Shown here in pieces: positions 45,081 to 56,015 of a DNA stretch of 64,000 bases. The stretch is from Notamacropus eugenii (lineage: Eukaryota > Chordata > Mammalia > Diprotodontia > Macropodidae). The first letter of the stretch is position 1. Each line of letters begins with the position of its first letter. The stretch spans positions 410,699,739-410,763,738 of the forward strand of contig NC_092875.1 in assembly GCF_028372415.1 (NCBI RefSeq), read 5' to 3'. A model generated the notes under the pieces. That model ran no database searches. It was not told where the DNA came from and worked only from the letters and a program-made list of their open reading frames with translations. The translations under genes and the position numbers were made by a program.

Positions 45081-45155
45081 CTCCCTTTTAGTCATTTTCC
45101 CAGCCAGTCACCTGATCTCTGAGCTCCCTGTTAAGTGGAGGATATATTGCCCCAA

Positions 45156-46145
45156 GTTTCCTTTTTGAGCTCTTCCATGGCCTGAGATCAATTCATATTT
45201 TTCTTGGAGGTTTTTGATGTAGGAACTTTGATTTTGTTGTCTTCTACTGAGTGTATGTTTTGATCTTTCTTGTCACCAAAGTAAGATTTTATAGTGTTGA
45301 GTTTTTCTGTTGTTTGCTAATCTTTCCAGTCTGTTGCTTGACTTTAACTCTTTGTCAACATAGGGCTCTACTTCAGTGTGGTGAGTGTGCTGTCCCAAAA
45401 TTGAGGGGTCTTATGCAATTGTTTTTACAGATACTTCTAGGGACCTGAAAGTTTTCAGTTCTTCCAAGGTAGTATGATCCAAGGAGTAGTGTTTACTCCT
45501 GTCCTAGCCTGTATTCCAGTCTGTGAGTTCCCACACACACTCTTTTATGCCTTGGAACTGTGAAGAGAATTCCCTCTTCACAACCTTTGCCACACCAGTG
45601 CTTCTACTCTGCCCAAGACCACCAACTAGCTTTTAACCCAGATTCAAGCAGGGCAAAGCAAGATAATCCAACCTCAGCACCAGCAAAGAGATCCCTGTAA
45701 TCCCCTTGATCCTCCTATAATCTGTGGAACTAGAACTTTCGAAACTGCTACTGCTGCTGTTGCTGCCACCTATTTGGCTGACCTGGAGCTGGTAAGAGTG
45801 TGCTCCTCTCTCACTCAGGTCAGATACATTTTCCCACTGATCTTCTATGCTGTCATTGGTATTTGTGGCCCAAAAAGCCTGGAAACTGCCACAACTGCCA
45901 ATGATTCAGTCCGCTGAGGCATCATCTGTGCTGGCATGACCAATGCTGAACTGTACTCTGCTTCCCACCCAGTGGTATAGTCCCTTCCTCTTGACTTTCC
46001 AGGCTGCCTTGGTCTGGAGATTTGCTTCACTCTGTCATTTTGTGTGTTCTGAAACTCTAGAATTTGTTTAGAGTCATATTTTTACAGGTATTTACAGTGG
46101 GAGAGCTCAAGAAGCACCTGCTTTTCTTCTGGCATCTGGACTCCA
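45156..46145 (-). mobile_element. HAL1/L1-type 5' end fragment (copy E2)
   Basis: This is the 5' UTR and the start of ORF1 of a second element in the same orientation. Positions 45158-45265 repeat the ORF1 N-terminal region already present at 44869-44975, in a diverged version. The 5' terminus lies at about 46145 ('ccagatgccagaagaaaagc' on the minus strand). The two pieces belong to different copies: upstream of the shared part their 5' UTRs differ. Confidence 0.65.
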
Positions 46146-46149
46146 TCCC

Positions 46150-46508
46150 CAGGAAACCCAAAAATATTTATAGCAGCTCTTTTCTGAAAATAAAGAATTG
46201 AAAATTGAGGGGATACACATCAATTAGGGAATGACTGAATATGGTATGGTATGTATTGTGATGCAAAACTATTTTACTATAAGAAATGATGAACAGTTTG
46301 CTCTCAGAAAAACTTGGAAAGACCTACATGGATTGATGTAAAGTGAAAGGAATCAAAGTAATAGCAATATTGTAGGATAATCAGCTCTGACTGACTTAGC
46401 TTTTTTCAGCAATAAAACAATCTCTGACAATTCTGAAGGACTTAGGAAGAAAAACGCTACTCATTCCCAGAGAAACACCTGAAGGTGTCTGAATACAGAA
46501 TGCAATGA
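46150..46508 (+). mobile_element. L1 3' end, host of the HAL1 nest, left part (copy I)
   Basis: Sense L1 landmarks are present: 'aaatatttatagcagctctt', 'ggggatacacatcaattagg', 'cttggaaagacctacatgga' and 'cattcccagagaaacacctg'. The sequence then breaks at the tail of HAL1 G and resumes at 51992. Confidence 0.75.
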
Positions 46509-46930
46509 TTTTATCTTTTTTAAAAAATATATAATTTATTTATTTTTCAATTCTTAAAATTCACTTCCACAAGAATTTAAGTTAAAAAATTTCTCCCCAT
46601 CTCTCCCCACCCCCAACCCCAGAACAGCATGCATTCCACCCAGCCCTTCCTCCAGTGTGTCCTCCCTTCTATTACTCACCCTTCTTCCATCCCCTGTCCT
46701 TTCTATTTTCATATAGGGCAAAATAGATTTCTATACTCAATTTTCTGTATAGCTTAATTTCCAGTTGCATGATAAAAACAGTTTTTGAAATTCAGTCTGA
46801 AAGCTTTGAGTTCCATATTCTCTCCATCCCTCCCTACCCACCCTCATTGAGAAAACAAGCAACTCATTATAGGTCATACATATGTAACAATGCAAAGCAC
46901 ATCCATAATAGTTATGTTGTAAAAGACTAA
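46509..46930 (-). mobile_element. HAL1 G, 3' part, left of the F insertion
   Basis: This is the HAL1 3' terminus on the minus strand (the plus strand begins with an 'aatttatttatttttcaatt' tail). It matches the E1 3' end at 42650-43070: 'ccccaaccccagaacagcat' and 'tctctccatccctccctacc'. It stops at the 10-bp sequence AAAAGACTAA (46921-46930), which is repeated after F. Confidence 0.85.
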
Positions 46931-47599
46931 CCATGGAGTAGGGTGGAGCCAAGATGGTGGAGTAGAAAGGTGTACCTCTAGAAGCTTTCCTCTCACAGCC
47001 CATAAAATATCAGTAAAAAATGATGCTAAACAAATTCTAGAGCAGCAGAAGCCACAAAATGACAGAGTGAAAGAGATTTCCAGTCCAAGGCAGCCTGGAA
47101 GGTCAACAGAACATGTCTATCATGCCTGGCATAGAGTGGAGCACAGCACAGCATGGCCATGCAGTGGCAAAGAAAGAACTGGACACATCTTCAAGGTGCC
47201 ATCAGCACTAGCTGCTGGTCCCAGATTCTTCAACTAAGAAATGCCAAAGATAGCTTGAAAGGTCAGTGAGAAAACTCTTTCCCTTGGGTGAGAACAGAAT
47301 CTAGAGGTCCCATCCTGACCCCAGGCAGCAGCAGCTTCTACTATTGGAGACCTGGCCTAAAGCCCCTGGGGGAGTTGAGCAACTGATCAGAATCTCAGCC
47401 CTGAATGGTGGTCCTGGGGTGAGAAGCCATGCTAGCTGCCACGATGGAGCTGGTGGAGGCTCTGGAGAGTGAATCCTGCTCACAGACCAGAGCACAGGCA
47501 AGGAGAGGGATAAAATCCTCTCCCTTAATTGTGCTACATTGGAGGAACTGAGAACTTACATGTTCCCAAAGTATACCTTCTCCTTGACAAAGAACTCAA

Positions 47600-48719
47600 A
47601 AGTCAAGTAACTGGCTGGGAAAATGCCCAAAAAATGAAAAAGAGAATAAGACAATAGAAGGTAACATTCTTGGTGAGCAGGTACTTTCTTCCATCTTTTT
47701 GGGTGAGAAGGAAAAATGCATACCATAAAAGGAAGTCAAGGCTTCTGCATACGAAACCTCCAAAATAAATATGCAATGGTCTTAGGCCATGGAAGAGCTC
47801 AAAAAGGATTTAGAAAATCAAGTAAGAAAGGTGGAGGAAAAATTGGGAAGAGAAATGAGAGTGATGCAAGAAAATCATGAAAAGTGAGTCAACAGCTTGC
47901 TAAAGGAGACCAAAAAAATGCTGAAGAAGTTGACACCATTAAAAATACACTAAGTCAAATGGCAAAAGAGGCCCAAAATGCCAATGAGGAGAACAGTAAT
48001 TTAAAGAACAGAATTAGCCAAATGGAAAACGAAGTTCAAAAGTTCACTGAAGGAAATGGTTCTTTAAAAATCAGAATGGAGCAGATGGAAGCTACTGACT
48101 TTATGAGAACCCAAGAAATTAAAAAAAAAAGAGTGACTAAATAGAAGACAATGTGAAATATCTCACTGGAAAAACAACTGACCTGGAAAATAGATCCAAG
48201 AGAGACAATTTAAAAATTATGGAACTACCTGAAAGTCATGAAGAAAAAAAAAAAACCTAGATGTCATCTTTCATGAAATTACCAAGGAAAACTTCCCTGA
48301 TAATCTAGAACCAGAGGATAAAATAAATATTGAGAGAATTCATGGATCACCTCCTGAAAGAGATGCAAAAAGAAAAACTCCTAGGAATATTGTAGCCAAA
48401 TTCCAAAGTTCCCTGGTCAAGGAGAAAATATTGTAAGCAACCAGAAAGAAACAATTCAAGTATTGTGGAAATACAATCAGGATAACATAGGATATGGAAG
48501 CTTCTACAATAAGGAATTAAAGAGCTTGGAATATGATATTCCAGAAGTCAAAGGAACTAGGATTAAAACAAAGAATCACTTACCCAGAAAAACTGAGTAT
48601 AATACTTAAGGGGAAAAATGTCATTCAATGAAATAGAATACTTTCAAGCATTCTTGAAGAAAAGATAAGAGCCAAATAGAAAATTGGACTCTCAAAGACA
48701 AGAATCAAGAAAAGCATGA
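47600..48719 (+). pseudogene. ORF1p remnant of HAL1 F
   Basis: The frame aligned with D and G starts around 47600 (a QVTGWEN-type segment). The open coiled-coil piece 47884-48144 has two 28-residue repeats around SQMAKEAQNANEENSNLK and RISQMENEVQKFTEGNGSLK. An RRM-like domain follows at about 48150-48440 (TDLENRSKRDNLKIMELPES) and the C-terminal domain extends to 48719 with a phrase MSFNEIEYFQAFLKKR and an ESRKA end. Stops and frameshifts are present at about 47650, 48140 and 48260. Confidence 0.75.
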
Positions 48720-49701
48720 AAAAGTAAACAGGAAAGAGAAATCATAAGGGACTTAGTAAAGCTGAATTATTTACATTCCTACATGGAAAGATAATATTTG
48801 TAACTCTTGAAACTTTTCTCAGTATTTGGGTATTTGGAGGTATTATACATACACACACACACACAGACAGAGGGCACAAGGTGAGTTGAATAGGAAGGGA
48901 TGATATCTAAATAAATAAAGTTAAGGGGTGAGAAAGTAATATATTGAGAGGAGAAAGGGAGACATGGAATGGGGCAAATTATCTCTCATAAAAAAGGCAA
49001 GAAAAAGCTTTTCCAATGGAGGGGAAAAAGGGAGGTGAGAGGGAAAAATTGAAGCTTACTCTCATCACATTTGGCTTAAGGGGGGAATAACATGCACACT
49101 CAATTTAGTATGAAAATATATCTTACGCTACAGGAAAGTAGCAGAGAAGGGCATAAGTGAGATGTGGGGGATGATAGAAGGGAGGGCAAATGAGAAGATG
49201 GGGTAAATAGAAGTAAACACATTTGGGAAGGGATAAAGTCAAAAGAGAATAGAATAAATGGGGGGCAGGATAGGATGGAGGGAAATATTGGTAGTCTTTC
49301 AAAACATGACAATTATGGAAGTCTTTAGCAAAACTACACATAGATAGTCTATATTGAATTACGTGCCTTCTCAGTGGGGATGGGTGGGAAGGGAAGATGG
49401 GAGAGAAGCTAGAACTCAAAGTTTTAGGAATGGATGTTGAGAATTGTTTTTGCATGCAACTGGGTTATAAGAAATACAGGTAATGGGGTATGGAAATCTA
49501 TCTTGCCTTACAAGAAAAGAGAGAAGATGGAAATAATGGAAGGGAGGGGTGTGATAAAAAGGAGAGTAGACTGGGGGAAGTGGTAATCAGAATGCCAGTG
49601 TTTTTGAGTGGGGGAGGGAAGAGATGGGGTGAAAATTTGAAACTCAAAATCTTGTGGAAATGAATATTAAAAACTAAAAATAAATAAATAAATTGGAAAA
49701 G
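48720..49701 (+). other. HAL1 3' region related to the L1 inter-ORF spacer (copy F)
   Basis: The purine-rich region includes 'cttactctcatcacatttgg', then 'ggggaataacatgcacactc' and 'aggaaagtagcagagaaggg'. The spacer between ORF1 and ORF2 in L1 copy C reads 'cttactctcatgggaattgg' and 'agggaataacatgaacactc'. The homology shows that the element derives from an L1 that lost ORF2. A small (CA)n lies at 48851-48865. Frames at 49100-49455 (-) are shadows. Confidence 0.7.
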
Positions 49702-50084
49702 AAAAGACTAATGACATTTCCTTTCTCTTCTTTGACCTGTCCTCCCACAACAATGTTTGGTTCTGATTTTCCCTTTCTCCGATTTGCTGTTCCTTCTATT
49801 ATCTTCCCTCTCCTATCCTCTTCCCCCTTGGCTTCCATATACAATTGAGTATATCTCTTTCCCTCCTTTAGCCAAATGCCATGAAAGTAAGGCTCGGTTA
49901 TTTCCTTTTATCTCCCTCCTCTTCCCCTCCATCATAAAAGCTCTTTATTCCCTCTTTTATGTGAGATGATTTGTTACATTCTACCTCTCCCTTTCTCCCT
50001 AGTACATTCCATTCAACAGTAAATTTATTTTTTAGATATTCTCCCCTCATATACAGCTCACCCTTTTGCCATCTGTCTGTGTGT

Positions 50085-50152
50085 CTGTACATGCACACAC
50101 ACACACACACACGCACACACACACACACACATACACACACACACACACACAT
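50085..50152. repeat. (CA)n microsatellite inside HAL1 G
   Basis: A nearly pure CA run interrupted by single cg and ta steps. It lies directly 3' of ORF1 (minus strand), the same element position as the repeats in E1 and F. Confidence 0.95.
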
Positions 50153-50284
50153 ATTCCCTCTAAATTCCCTAATTCTGAAAAAGGTCTCATGAGTTACAGT
50201 AACATGTTTCCATGTAGGAATGTAAACAGTTCAACTTTAATGAGTTCTTAATGCTTTTCTTTCCTGATTACCTTTCATGTTTCT

Positions 50285-51260
50285 CTTGATTCTTGTATTT
50301 TTAAGTCATATTTTTTTATTCAGCTCTGATCTTTTTAACAAAAATGTTTGAAAGTCCTTTATTTCATTGAAATTCCATTTTTCCTCTGATGTATTATACT
50401 CAGTTTTGCTGGGTAGGTCATTCATGGTTTTGATCCTATCTCCTTTGACCTCTGGAATATCATATCCAAAATCCTTCAGTTCCTTAGTGTAGAAGTTCCT
50501 AAATCCTGTGTTATCCTGCTTGCATTTCCACAATACTTGAATTGTTTCTTTCTTGCTACTTGTAATATTTTCTCCTTGACTTGGGAACTCTGAAATTTGG
50601 CTAAAATATTCCTAGGAGTTTTCCTTTTGGGTTCTCTTTTAAGATGTGATTGGTGAATACTTTCCATTTCAATTTTTCCCTCTGATTCTAGAGTATCAGG
50701 GCAGTTTTCCTGGATAATTTCTTGGAAAATGATGTCAAGGCTCTTCTTTTATCATAGTTTTCAAGTAGACCAATAATTTATAAATTTTATCTCCTGGATC
50801 TATTTTCCAGGTCAGTTGTCTTTCCAATAAGACATTTCACATTGTCTTCTACTTTTTCATTCTTTTGATTTTGTTTGATAATTTCTTAGTTTCTCATAAA
50901 TTCATTAGCTTCCATCTGCTCCATTCTAATTTTTAAAGAACTATTTTCTTTAGTGAGCTTTTGAACCTCCATTTCCATTTGGCTTATTCTGCTGTTTATG
51001 TTCTTTTCATGATTTTCTTGCATTGCTCTCATTTCTCTTCCCAATTGTTCCTCCACCTTTCTTAGTTGATTTTCAATATCCTTTTTGAGTTTTTCCATGG
51101 CCTGAGACCACTGAATATTTTTGGGGTGTTTTGGATATGGAAGTCTTGACTTTGATGTCTTCCTCTGATGGTATGCTTTATTATTCCTCTTCTGAAAGGT
51201 TGGAGGAAAAGACCTTTTCACGAATAAAGTAACCTATAATCTTATTTTTCCCTTATTTGG
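50285..51260 (-). pseudogene. ORF1p remnant of HAL1 G
   Basis: The frame is open at 51221-50886 (N-terminal region with WSQAMEKLKKDIENQLRKVE, then the coiled coil SRISQMEMEVQKLTKENSSL). The RRM-like end is open at 50667-50476 (phrases RNILAKFQSSQVKEKILQVA and ASRITQDLGTSTLRN). The C-terminal domain is open at 50533-50306 with MNDLPSKTEYNTSEEKWNFN and IKDFQTFLLKRSELNKK. It is the best preserved HAL1 ORF1 here. Its coiled coil is about 35 residues shorter than in F. Confidence 0.8.
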
Positions 51261-51991
51261 GCATTTTCCTTGCCAGTTACTTGACTTTTGAATCATTTGT
51301 CAAGTGGAGGGTATACTCTAAGGACCTGCAATTTCTCAGTTTCTCCAAGGTGGCACAATCACAGGAGAGGAGTTACTCCTCTGCTGGCCTGTACTCTGTT
51401 CTGTGAGCAACCACAAGCACTCTTTCCTGTCCTGAAGCTGCGAGTACAATTCCCTCTCCACAGCCACCACCAGCTCCACCACGCCAGCACTCTTCCTTAC
51501 CCTAGGACTGACACACAGAACTGAGACTCAGATCAGCTGCTTAATCACCCCAGGATCTTTTGGCCGAGAGCTCTAAAAGTGGATGCTGCTTCCACCCTGA
51601 GTCTGGGGCTGGTACCAGACCTCACTTCCTTCTTTTACCGAGGTGAAAGAGTGTTCTTATTGACTTTTGAAGCTGTCTTTGGTGTTTATGATTTGAGAAA
51701 TCTGGGGACTGCAGCTGCTATCCATGATTCTGATCCCTGAAACCTGCTCCAGTCCTGTCTGTGCCATGCTGCATGGCCCAAGATGGGCTGCACTCTGCTC
51801 TGAGTCTGGTGCGATAGACCTTTCCTGTCAGCCTTCCAGGCTGTCTTGGGCTAGAAATCTCTTTCATTCTGTTATTTTTTTGACTTCTGGTACTTCAGAA
51901 TTTGTTTGGAGTCATTTTTTTTCCAGGTATTTTATGGTCTAAGAGGGGAGAGTTACAGCAGGTCTGTCCTACTCTGCCATCTTGGCCCCCT

Positions 51992-52272
51992 TTCCCCCAT
52001 GAAATAACTTTTGCTGTTTTTTTTTCACTTTATTTTTCTTGAGGGTTTTTGTCTACATTTTCTTTCACAACATGACTATTTATGGCTCTGTTTTGCATGA
52101 CTACAATAGATAACCTTAATGGAATTACTTACCTATTCAATGAAAGGTGATGAGGGGGGTAGAAGGGAGAGAATTTGGAGCTCAAAGTTTTTAAAACAAC
52201 TTGTAAAAAATTAGTTTTACATGTAACTGGTAGAAAACGAAATAGTAAATAAATACAAAAAATAAAATAAAG
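51992..52272 (+). mobile_element. L1 3' end, host of the HAL1 nest, right part (copy I)
   Basis: The L1 3' UTR resumes: 'ctttcacaacatgactattt', 'ttttgcatgactacaataga' and 'gagaatttggagctcaaagt', ending in an A-rich tail 'agtaaataaatacaaaaaa'. Together with 46150-46508 it forms a 5'-truncated L1 tail of about 640 bp. Confidence 0.75.
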
Positions 52273-52329
52273 TAAAATTGAATTCAAAACGCTTAGTAAG
52301 TTGCGGGCACATAACAGGTACTGTATAAA

Positions 52330-52720
52330 TATATTTTTTTCCTTCCCTCCCTCACTGAAGTTATGATTGGTCACTGCATTGATCACAGTTCTTAAATCTT
52401 TCACAGTGTTTTTCCTTTTCATGAGCAAGGGTATTGATTAAATTGTCCTTTTGGTGCTGCTCCCCACTGCAGCAGTTCAGAGAAGTTTTCACTTCTTCTG
52501 AGTCTCACTTTCTCCACATCTTGGAGCACAACAATCTTTCATTATATATTTATAATATATGTACATACTACATATGTAATTTTATACACACATGTGCACA
52601 CACTATAATTTGATAAACTATTCCTGAATTAATGGAAACTTTATTTCTAGTTGTTTAATGTAACAAAAGGGACTGTTTCACATATTTTGTGCATGTGAGT
52701 TCTTTTACTCTGTCTTTGAC
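52330..52720 (-). mobile_element. Old L1 3' end, first part
   Basis: Antisense L1 text such as 'gttatgattggtcactgcat', 'cacagttcttaaatctttca' and 'gtaacaaaagggactgtttc' is visible. It is interrupted at 52713-52724 by the UQCRC1 retrocopy and resumes after 54331. A TA/CA patch lies at 52541-52606. Confidence 0.6.
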
Positions 52721-54319
52721 TTTTTTTTGAACTTCAACAACTTTTATTTAATAATGATCTCAGACAGCACTGCTTACCCAAGAGACTGAGTGGCTGTTAC
52801 CAGACACAGGTATTTGGAGGGAGTCTTCCTGAGCAGAGCATGTCCAAGGACGTGGATCTCATATCTCCCTCCTTCAACTGGATGTGGCCCCTAAAATCAC
52901 AGCCAGAACATGCCACAGTGGATAGGGTTGTAGTTAGGAGTTTTTCAATGGGACCCACTAGTCTTAGAGATATTTGTAGCAGACTGCACTGACATCAGTC
53001 TTTGAAATCCATGCCTCCCATTCACACAAAGGTGTTCAGAAGCCTTAAGTCAGAATACAGTATCCAATGTCTTCATACTCTAAGGTTGTACCATCTACAT
53101 GAAACATCAAAGCATTGCTCAGGATGTTTTTGCTCCTCATCACCTCACTTTCAGTGGTATTAGTAAGTAGATGCATCCAATGACCCTGAAGGAAGAATAC
53201 TATATCATCTTATCAGTGGCTGCCAAATAGGCTGGTTTCTCAGTAGCAGGTGTTGAAGGACTGGAAACCCTGACAGAGCTTGTTCAAGACAGAAACAGAG
53301 GCTAATGGACTCAATTGGTGCACTTCCCTTCCACTGGTACGGTCATACTGACCAATAATCAAGTTGGCTACTGAGAGTACAATATTATCAGGGTTGGCCT
53401 ATCCTGGGCCTTCAGCTGCAATAACCACTTGACATTCATATTCATGACCATATTCATGAGTCATATAGCCTCATTCCAGTGATGGATCTCACTCCCTGGG
53501 AAGCAGCAAAATGAAGGGAGAGGCACGATATCCTCACTGTATGCCATGGGGACACTGCCAAAATGCTTTTTAGCAAGGATCACTAGCTGCTTGACTCTAT
53601 ACCTCCTGCAGCATCCAGCATCATTAGAGGGGCCTTGTAGTAAGTATCAATAAATACAGCCAAGTCTTGCTTGGACAGTTTCTAGGCATTCTCATTGGGT
53701 CCTTCCACAGCCTGGGCAAGATTAGTGCCTTGGTGAGCAGTGGCATGAAGATAGCCAAAAATCACATCTCAAAAGGAGTTGTCATTCTCCTGCATTTCTT
53801 GAAGATTCACATTTCCCTCATTCTCAATGTGAGAGTCCTCCAAGCTGCAGTTCTGCACAATGTCATCCAAGATTTCAACACATTTAGGAAGGTCCTTACT
53901 CAGTTCTTTTATATAGGGATGTGTTCCTGAGTACTATAAGCAGTTAGATGGGAACCCATCCTCTGTATTTCTTCTTCCAGTGCTGTGCCATGTTTCTTTT
54001 TTGTACCCTAGAATGTCAAGTGTTCCACAAAGTAGCCAGCTCCATTATTGGTTTCACTTTGATAGGTGCTGCCAACATCTATACAAGCTCCCACTGTACA
54101 GGTTTATTATCTAGAATCCTCAGAAGCTACTCAGAGCCCATTGTACAGTGTAGTGACCTGGGTTATTGGAATGTTCTAGAGAGTTTGAAAAAAAGTAACT
54201 GCACTATGAGCTGTGTACAGCCTTAATAGAGAAGGCAAGCCACGGGCACAGAAAAGGGCCTGATCCACATTGCCACAGACCCTTACTTACAGAGGTCACT
54301 ACCTTCTTCTTCTTTGCTA
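52721..54319 (-). pseudogene. UQCRC1: Processed pseudogene of UQCRC1 (complex III core protein 1)
   Basis: The minus strand is an intronless copy of the mRNA for mitochondrial cytochrome bc1 complex core protein 1. Recognisable protein segments appear in order: a VASED / TCTVG stretch, NNGAGYFVEHLTF, SRNAGE (from the REMQEND region), KKHFGSVPMAYSEDIVPLPS followed by GSEIHHWNEA, TESEVMRSKNIL then HVDGTT with EYEDIG, and finally a GMFW-type end. Frameshifts and stops are scattered throughout, so it is dead. The 3' end has AATAAA on the minus strand (about 52744-52749) and an A-tail (T-run at 52721-52728). Direct repeats TCTTTGACTTTT flank it at 52713-52724 and 54320-54331. Confidence 0.9.
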
Positions 54320-54331
54320 TCTTTGACTTTT

Positions 54332-54760
54332 GGGGGGGGGTATGCCTAGAAGTGGTGCCCCTTGATTCATGAGTAGGTACTGCTTAGTGACTTTTTTGGG
54401 GTTTAGTTCTAAATTGCTTTCCAGAATGGCTGGGTACACCACTTTACTACTATTGCATTATTATATCTGTTCTTTCACAGCTACTCCAACATCTGTAATT
54501 TTCTCTTTTGATTTCTCTGTTAATATAATGAGTATTAAGTAGAACCTGAGTTGCTTTAGTTTACATCTTTCTGATTAGTAATTTGGACGCTTTGTGTGAT
54601 GGTGGATATTTATTGTGTGTATGTGCGTACACACACACACACACACATTAAAAAAATAAACACTATCTGTTGGTATCTTTGGAATGTTTATTAACAGAAG
54701 AATGAGATATTCTTAAATACTTTTACCCACTATGTAGATGGAAAACAATACTAAAGTGCT
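54332..54760 (-). mobile_element. Old L1 3' end, second part
   Basis: The L1 tail resumes after the retrocopy: 'gggtatgcctagaagtggtg', 'ttagttctaaattgctttcc' then 'agaatggctgggtacaccac'. A G-run at 54332-54340 and a (CA)n at about 54629-54648 are included. Similarity fades by about 54760. Confidence 0.6.
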
Positions 54761-55209
54761 TATTTTGTTTTTGGCAAGGTACTAAGGTATAAGGATGGGA
54801 GAAATAAATGAGCAACATAGTTCCTGTACTCAAATATTCAAGTAGGGGAAGATTTCACATGAAGTGCTGGGTTGGGGGAAGAGTATTTTGGTAGTGTTGA
54901 TATGATATGATCATTGTTGTTAGATCTAGAGTGGGAAGTGGAAGAGAAAATGATGTGTTGTAATATGGTATAAAGATGGCAGAGAGTCAAGTAATGGGTG
55001 TTGATCTAGGCTACATATGATGAGTGTTCAACAATCAAAATCCAGCATCCTAAGTTAGAAGCTTGGACCTGGGCACAAGAGCATGGCAGAATGAAGATGG
55101 CAGGGGCATAATGTGGTGGGTTTAGGTAGCATGTCATTAAAGATCACCAATCAGAGGTTTAGGGATATCAGACCACTATTAGAGCAATTTGGCGCAGTTG
55201 TTTGATCTT
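54761..55209. other. No gene or named repeat recognised
   Basis: No coding frame or confident repeat. A phrase near 54810-54840 ('tagttcctgtactcaaatat') may be a trace of L2. Confidence 0.4.
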
Positions 55210-56015
55210 TTTTCTTTTCATTTAACTATTGGGATTTCAGTAAACTATTCACTCCATTTTTTTTGACTTCTATAAATTTTTTTTTTCAGTTTTATGAATC
55301 AGAATCATAGTATTATCTTTTTGTTCACCCTTATTTCTTATTTATTCAACAATCTTACGACTTCTGGTTATGAAAGATAACTCATTCCTTTCTCCAATGT
55401 GAGATATTTGTTTAAAGTTGATTTATAATTTTTTTCTAGTTTTCCCTAAAGGTTTTGTTAAGCAATATGTCATTTTACATAGTACTTGTTGTCCTGGTGT
55501 TTATTGAGCATTATGCTACTAGATTAACTTGTTTCAGGATCACATTTATCTAATAGTTACCATTGATTAACTTTTTATTTTTTAACAAATGTCAAATAGT
55601 TTTGGTAACTACTGGTTTGTAATAAAGTTCATGATCTGCTATTATGAGTTTCCCATTCTTTTATGTTTTTTTATATTTCCTTGACATCAGTTAACCTTGA
55701 GTTCCTCCAAATAAATTATTGTTATGAACCTTTTTTAATTTGTCTAGTCCTATAAAATAAGATTTTAGTAGTTTGATTCCTATGGCACTATATAATTTAA
55801 TTAATTTTTTCATTTTAGCATGGACCAATAAAATGAGCAATTGCCATCTTTCTGATTGTTTGTCTTTATTTCTTAAAAAATATTTAATAGTTGTATCTAT
55901 ACAAGTCCTATGAGTATCTTGGTAGGTAGCCTCACAGGGTTTCATATGTTTTGTATAAAACCATTGTAAATGGAAATTGCTTCTCTAATTTTTCCTGGTG
56001 GATTTTTTGGTAACA
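55210..56015 (-). pseudogene. Old L1 ORF2 remnant, first part
   Basis: Antisense landmarks of the L1 ORF2 3' half are visible: 'tagttttccctaaaggtttt', 'aatagttttggtaactactg gtttgtaata' (the ORF2 tryptophan-rich region), 'tttgattcctatggcactat' and 'taaatggaaattgcttctct'. It is highly decayed, with no useful frame. Confidence 0.6.

Larger units (their letters stand above)
42650..45155 (-). mobile_element. HAL1-type ORF1-only retrotransposon (copy E1)
   Basis: Read on the minus strand, the element has part of the 5' UTR (45155-45080), ORF1 (about 45080-43950) and then a purine-rich 3' region of about 1.3 kb ending near 42650 with an 'aaaataaataaatta' tail. No ORF2 is present. The 3' region matches those of HAL1 F and G segment by segment ('gacttaaggagagaataac', 'ctcaattgggtattgaaatc'). 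A large CT/TA/CA microsatellite lies right after ORF1 (43495-43806). It is 5' truncated at 45155, where it meets E2. Confidence 0.75.
46931..49701 (+). mobile_element. HAL1-type ORF1-only retrotransposon, full length (copy F)
   Basis: About 2.77 kb, from a 5' box 'gtggagccaagatggtggag' to a tail 'aaaaactaaaaataaataaa'. It contains a 5' UTR (to about 47590), an ORF1 and about 980 bp of purine-rich 3' region, but no endonuclease or RT. The insertion lies inside HAL1 G in the opposite orientation and is flanked by AAAAGACTAA at 46921-46930 and 49702-49711. The site reads TTGT/AAAAG, close to the L1 endonuclease preference TT/AAAA. The length and complete ends show that lack of ORF2 is original, not a truncation. 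Confidence 0.85.
49702..51990 (-). mobile_element. HAL1 G, 5' UTR, ORF1 and most of the 3' region
   Basis: After the duplicated AAAAGACTAA the same HAL1 continues: 3' region to about 50280, ORF1 at about 50285-51260, and 5' UTR to 51990. The 5' end on the minus strand reads 'ggggccaagatggcagagta'. Joined with 46509-46930 the element is about 2.7 kb and lacks ORF2. It sits in an L1 3' UTR (copy I). Confidence 0.85.
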
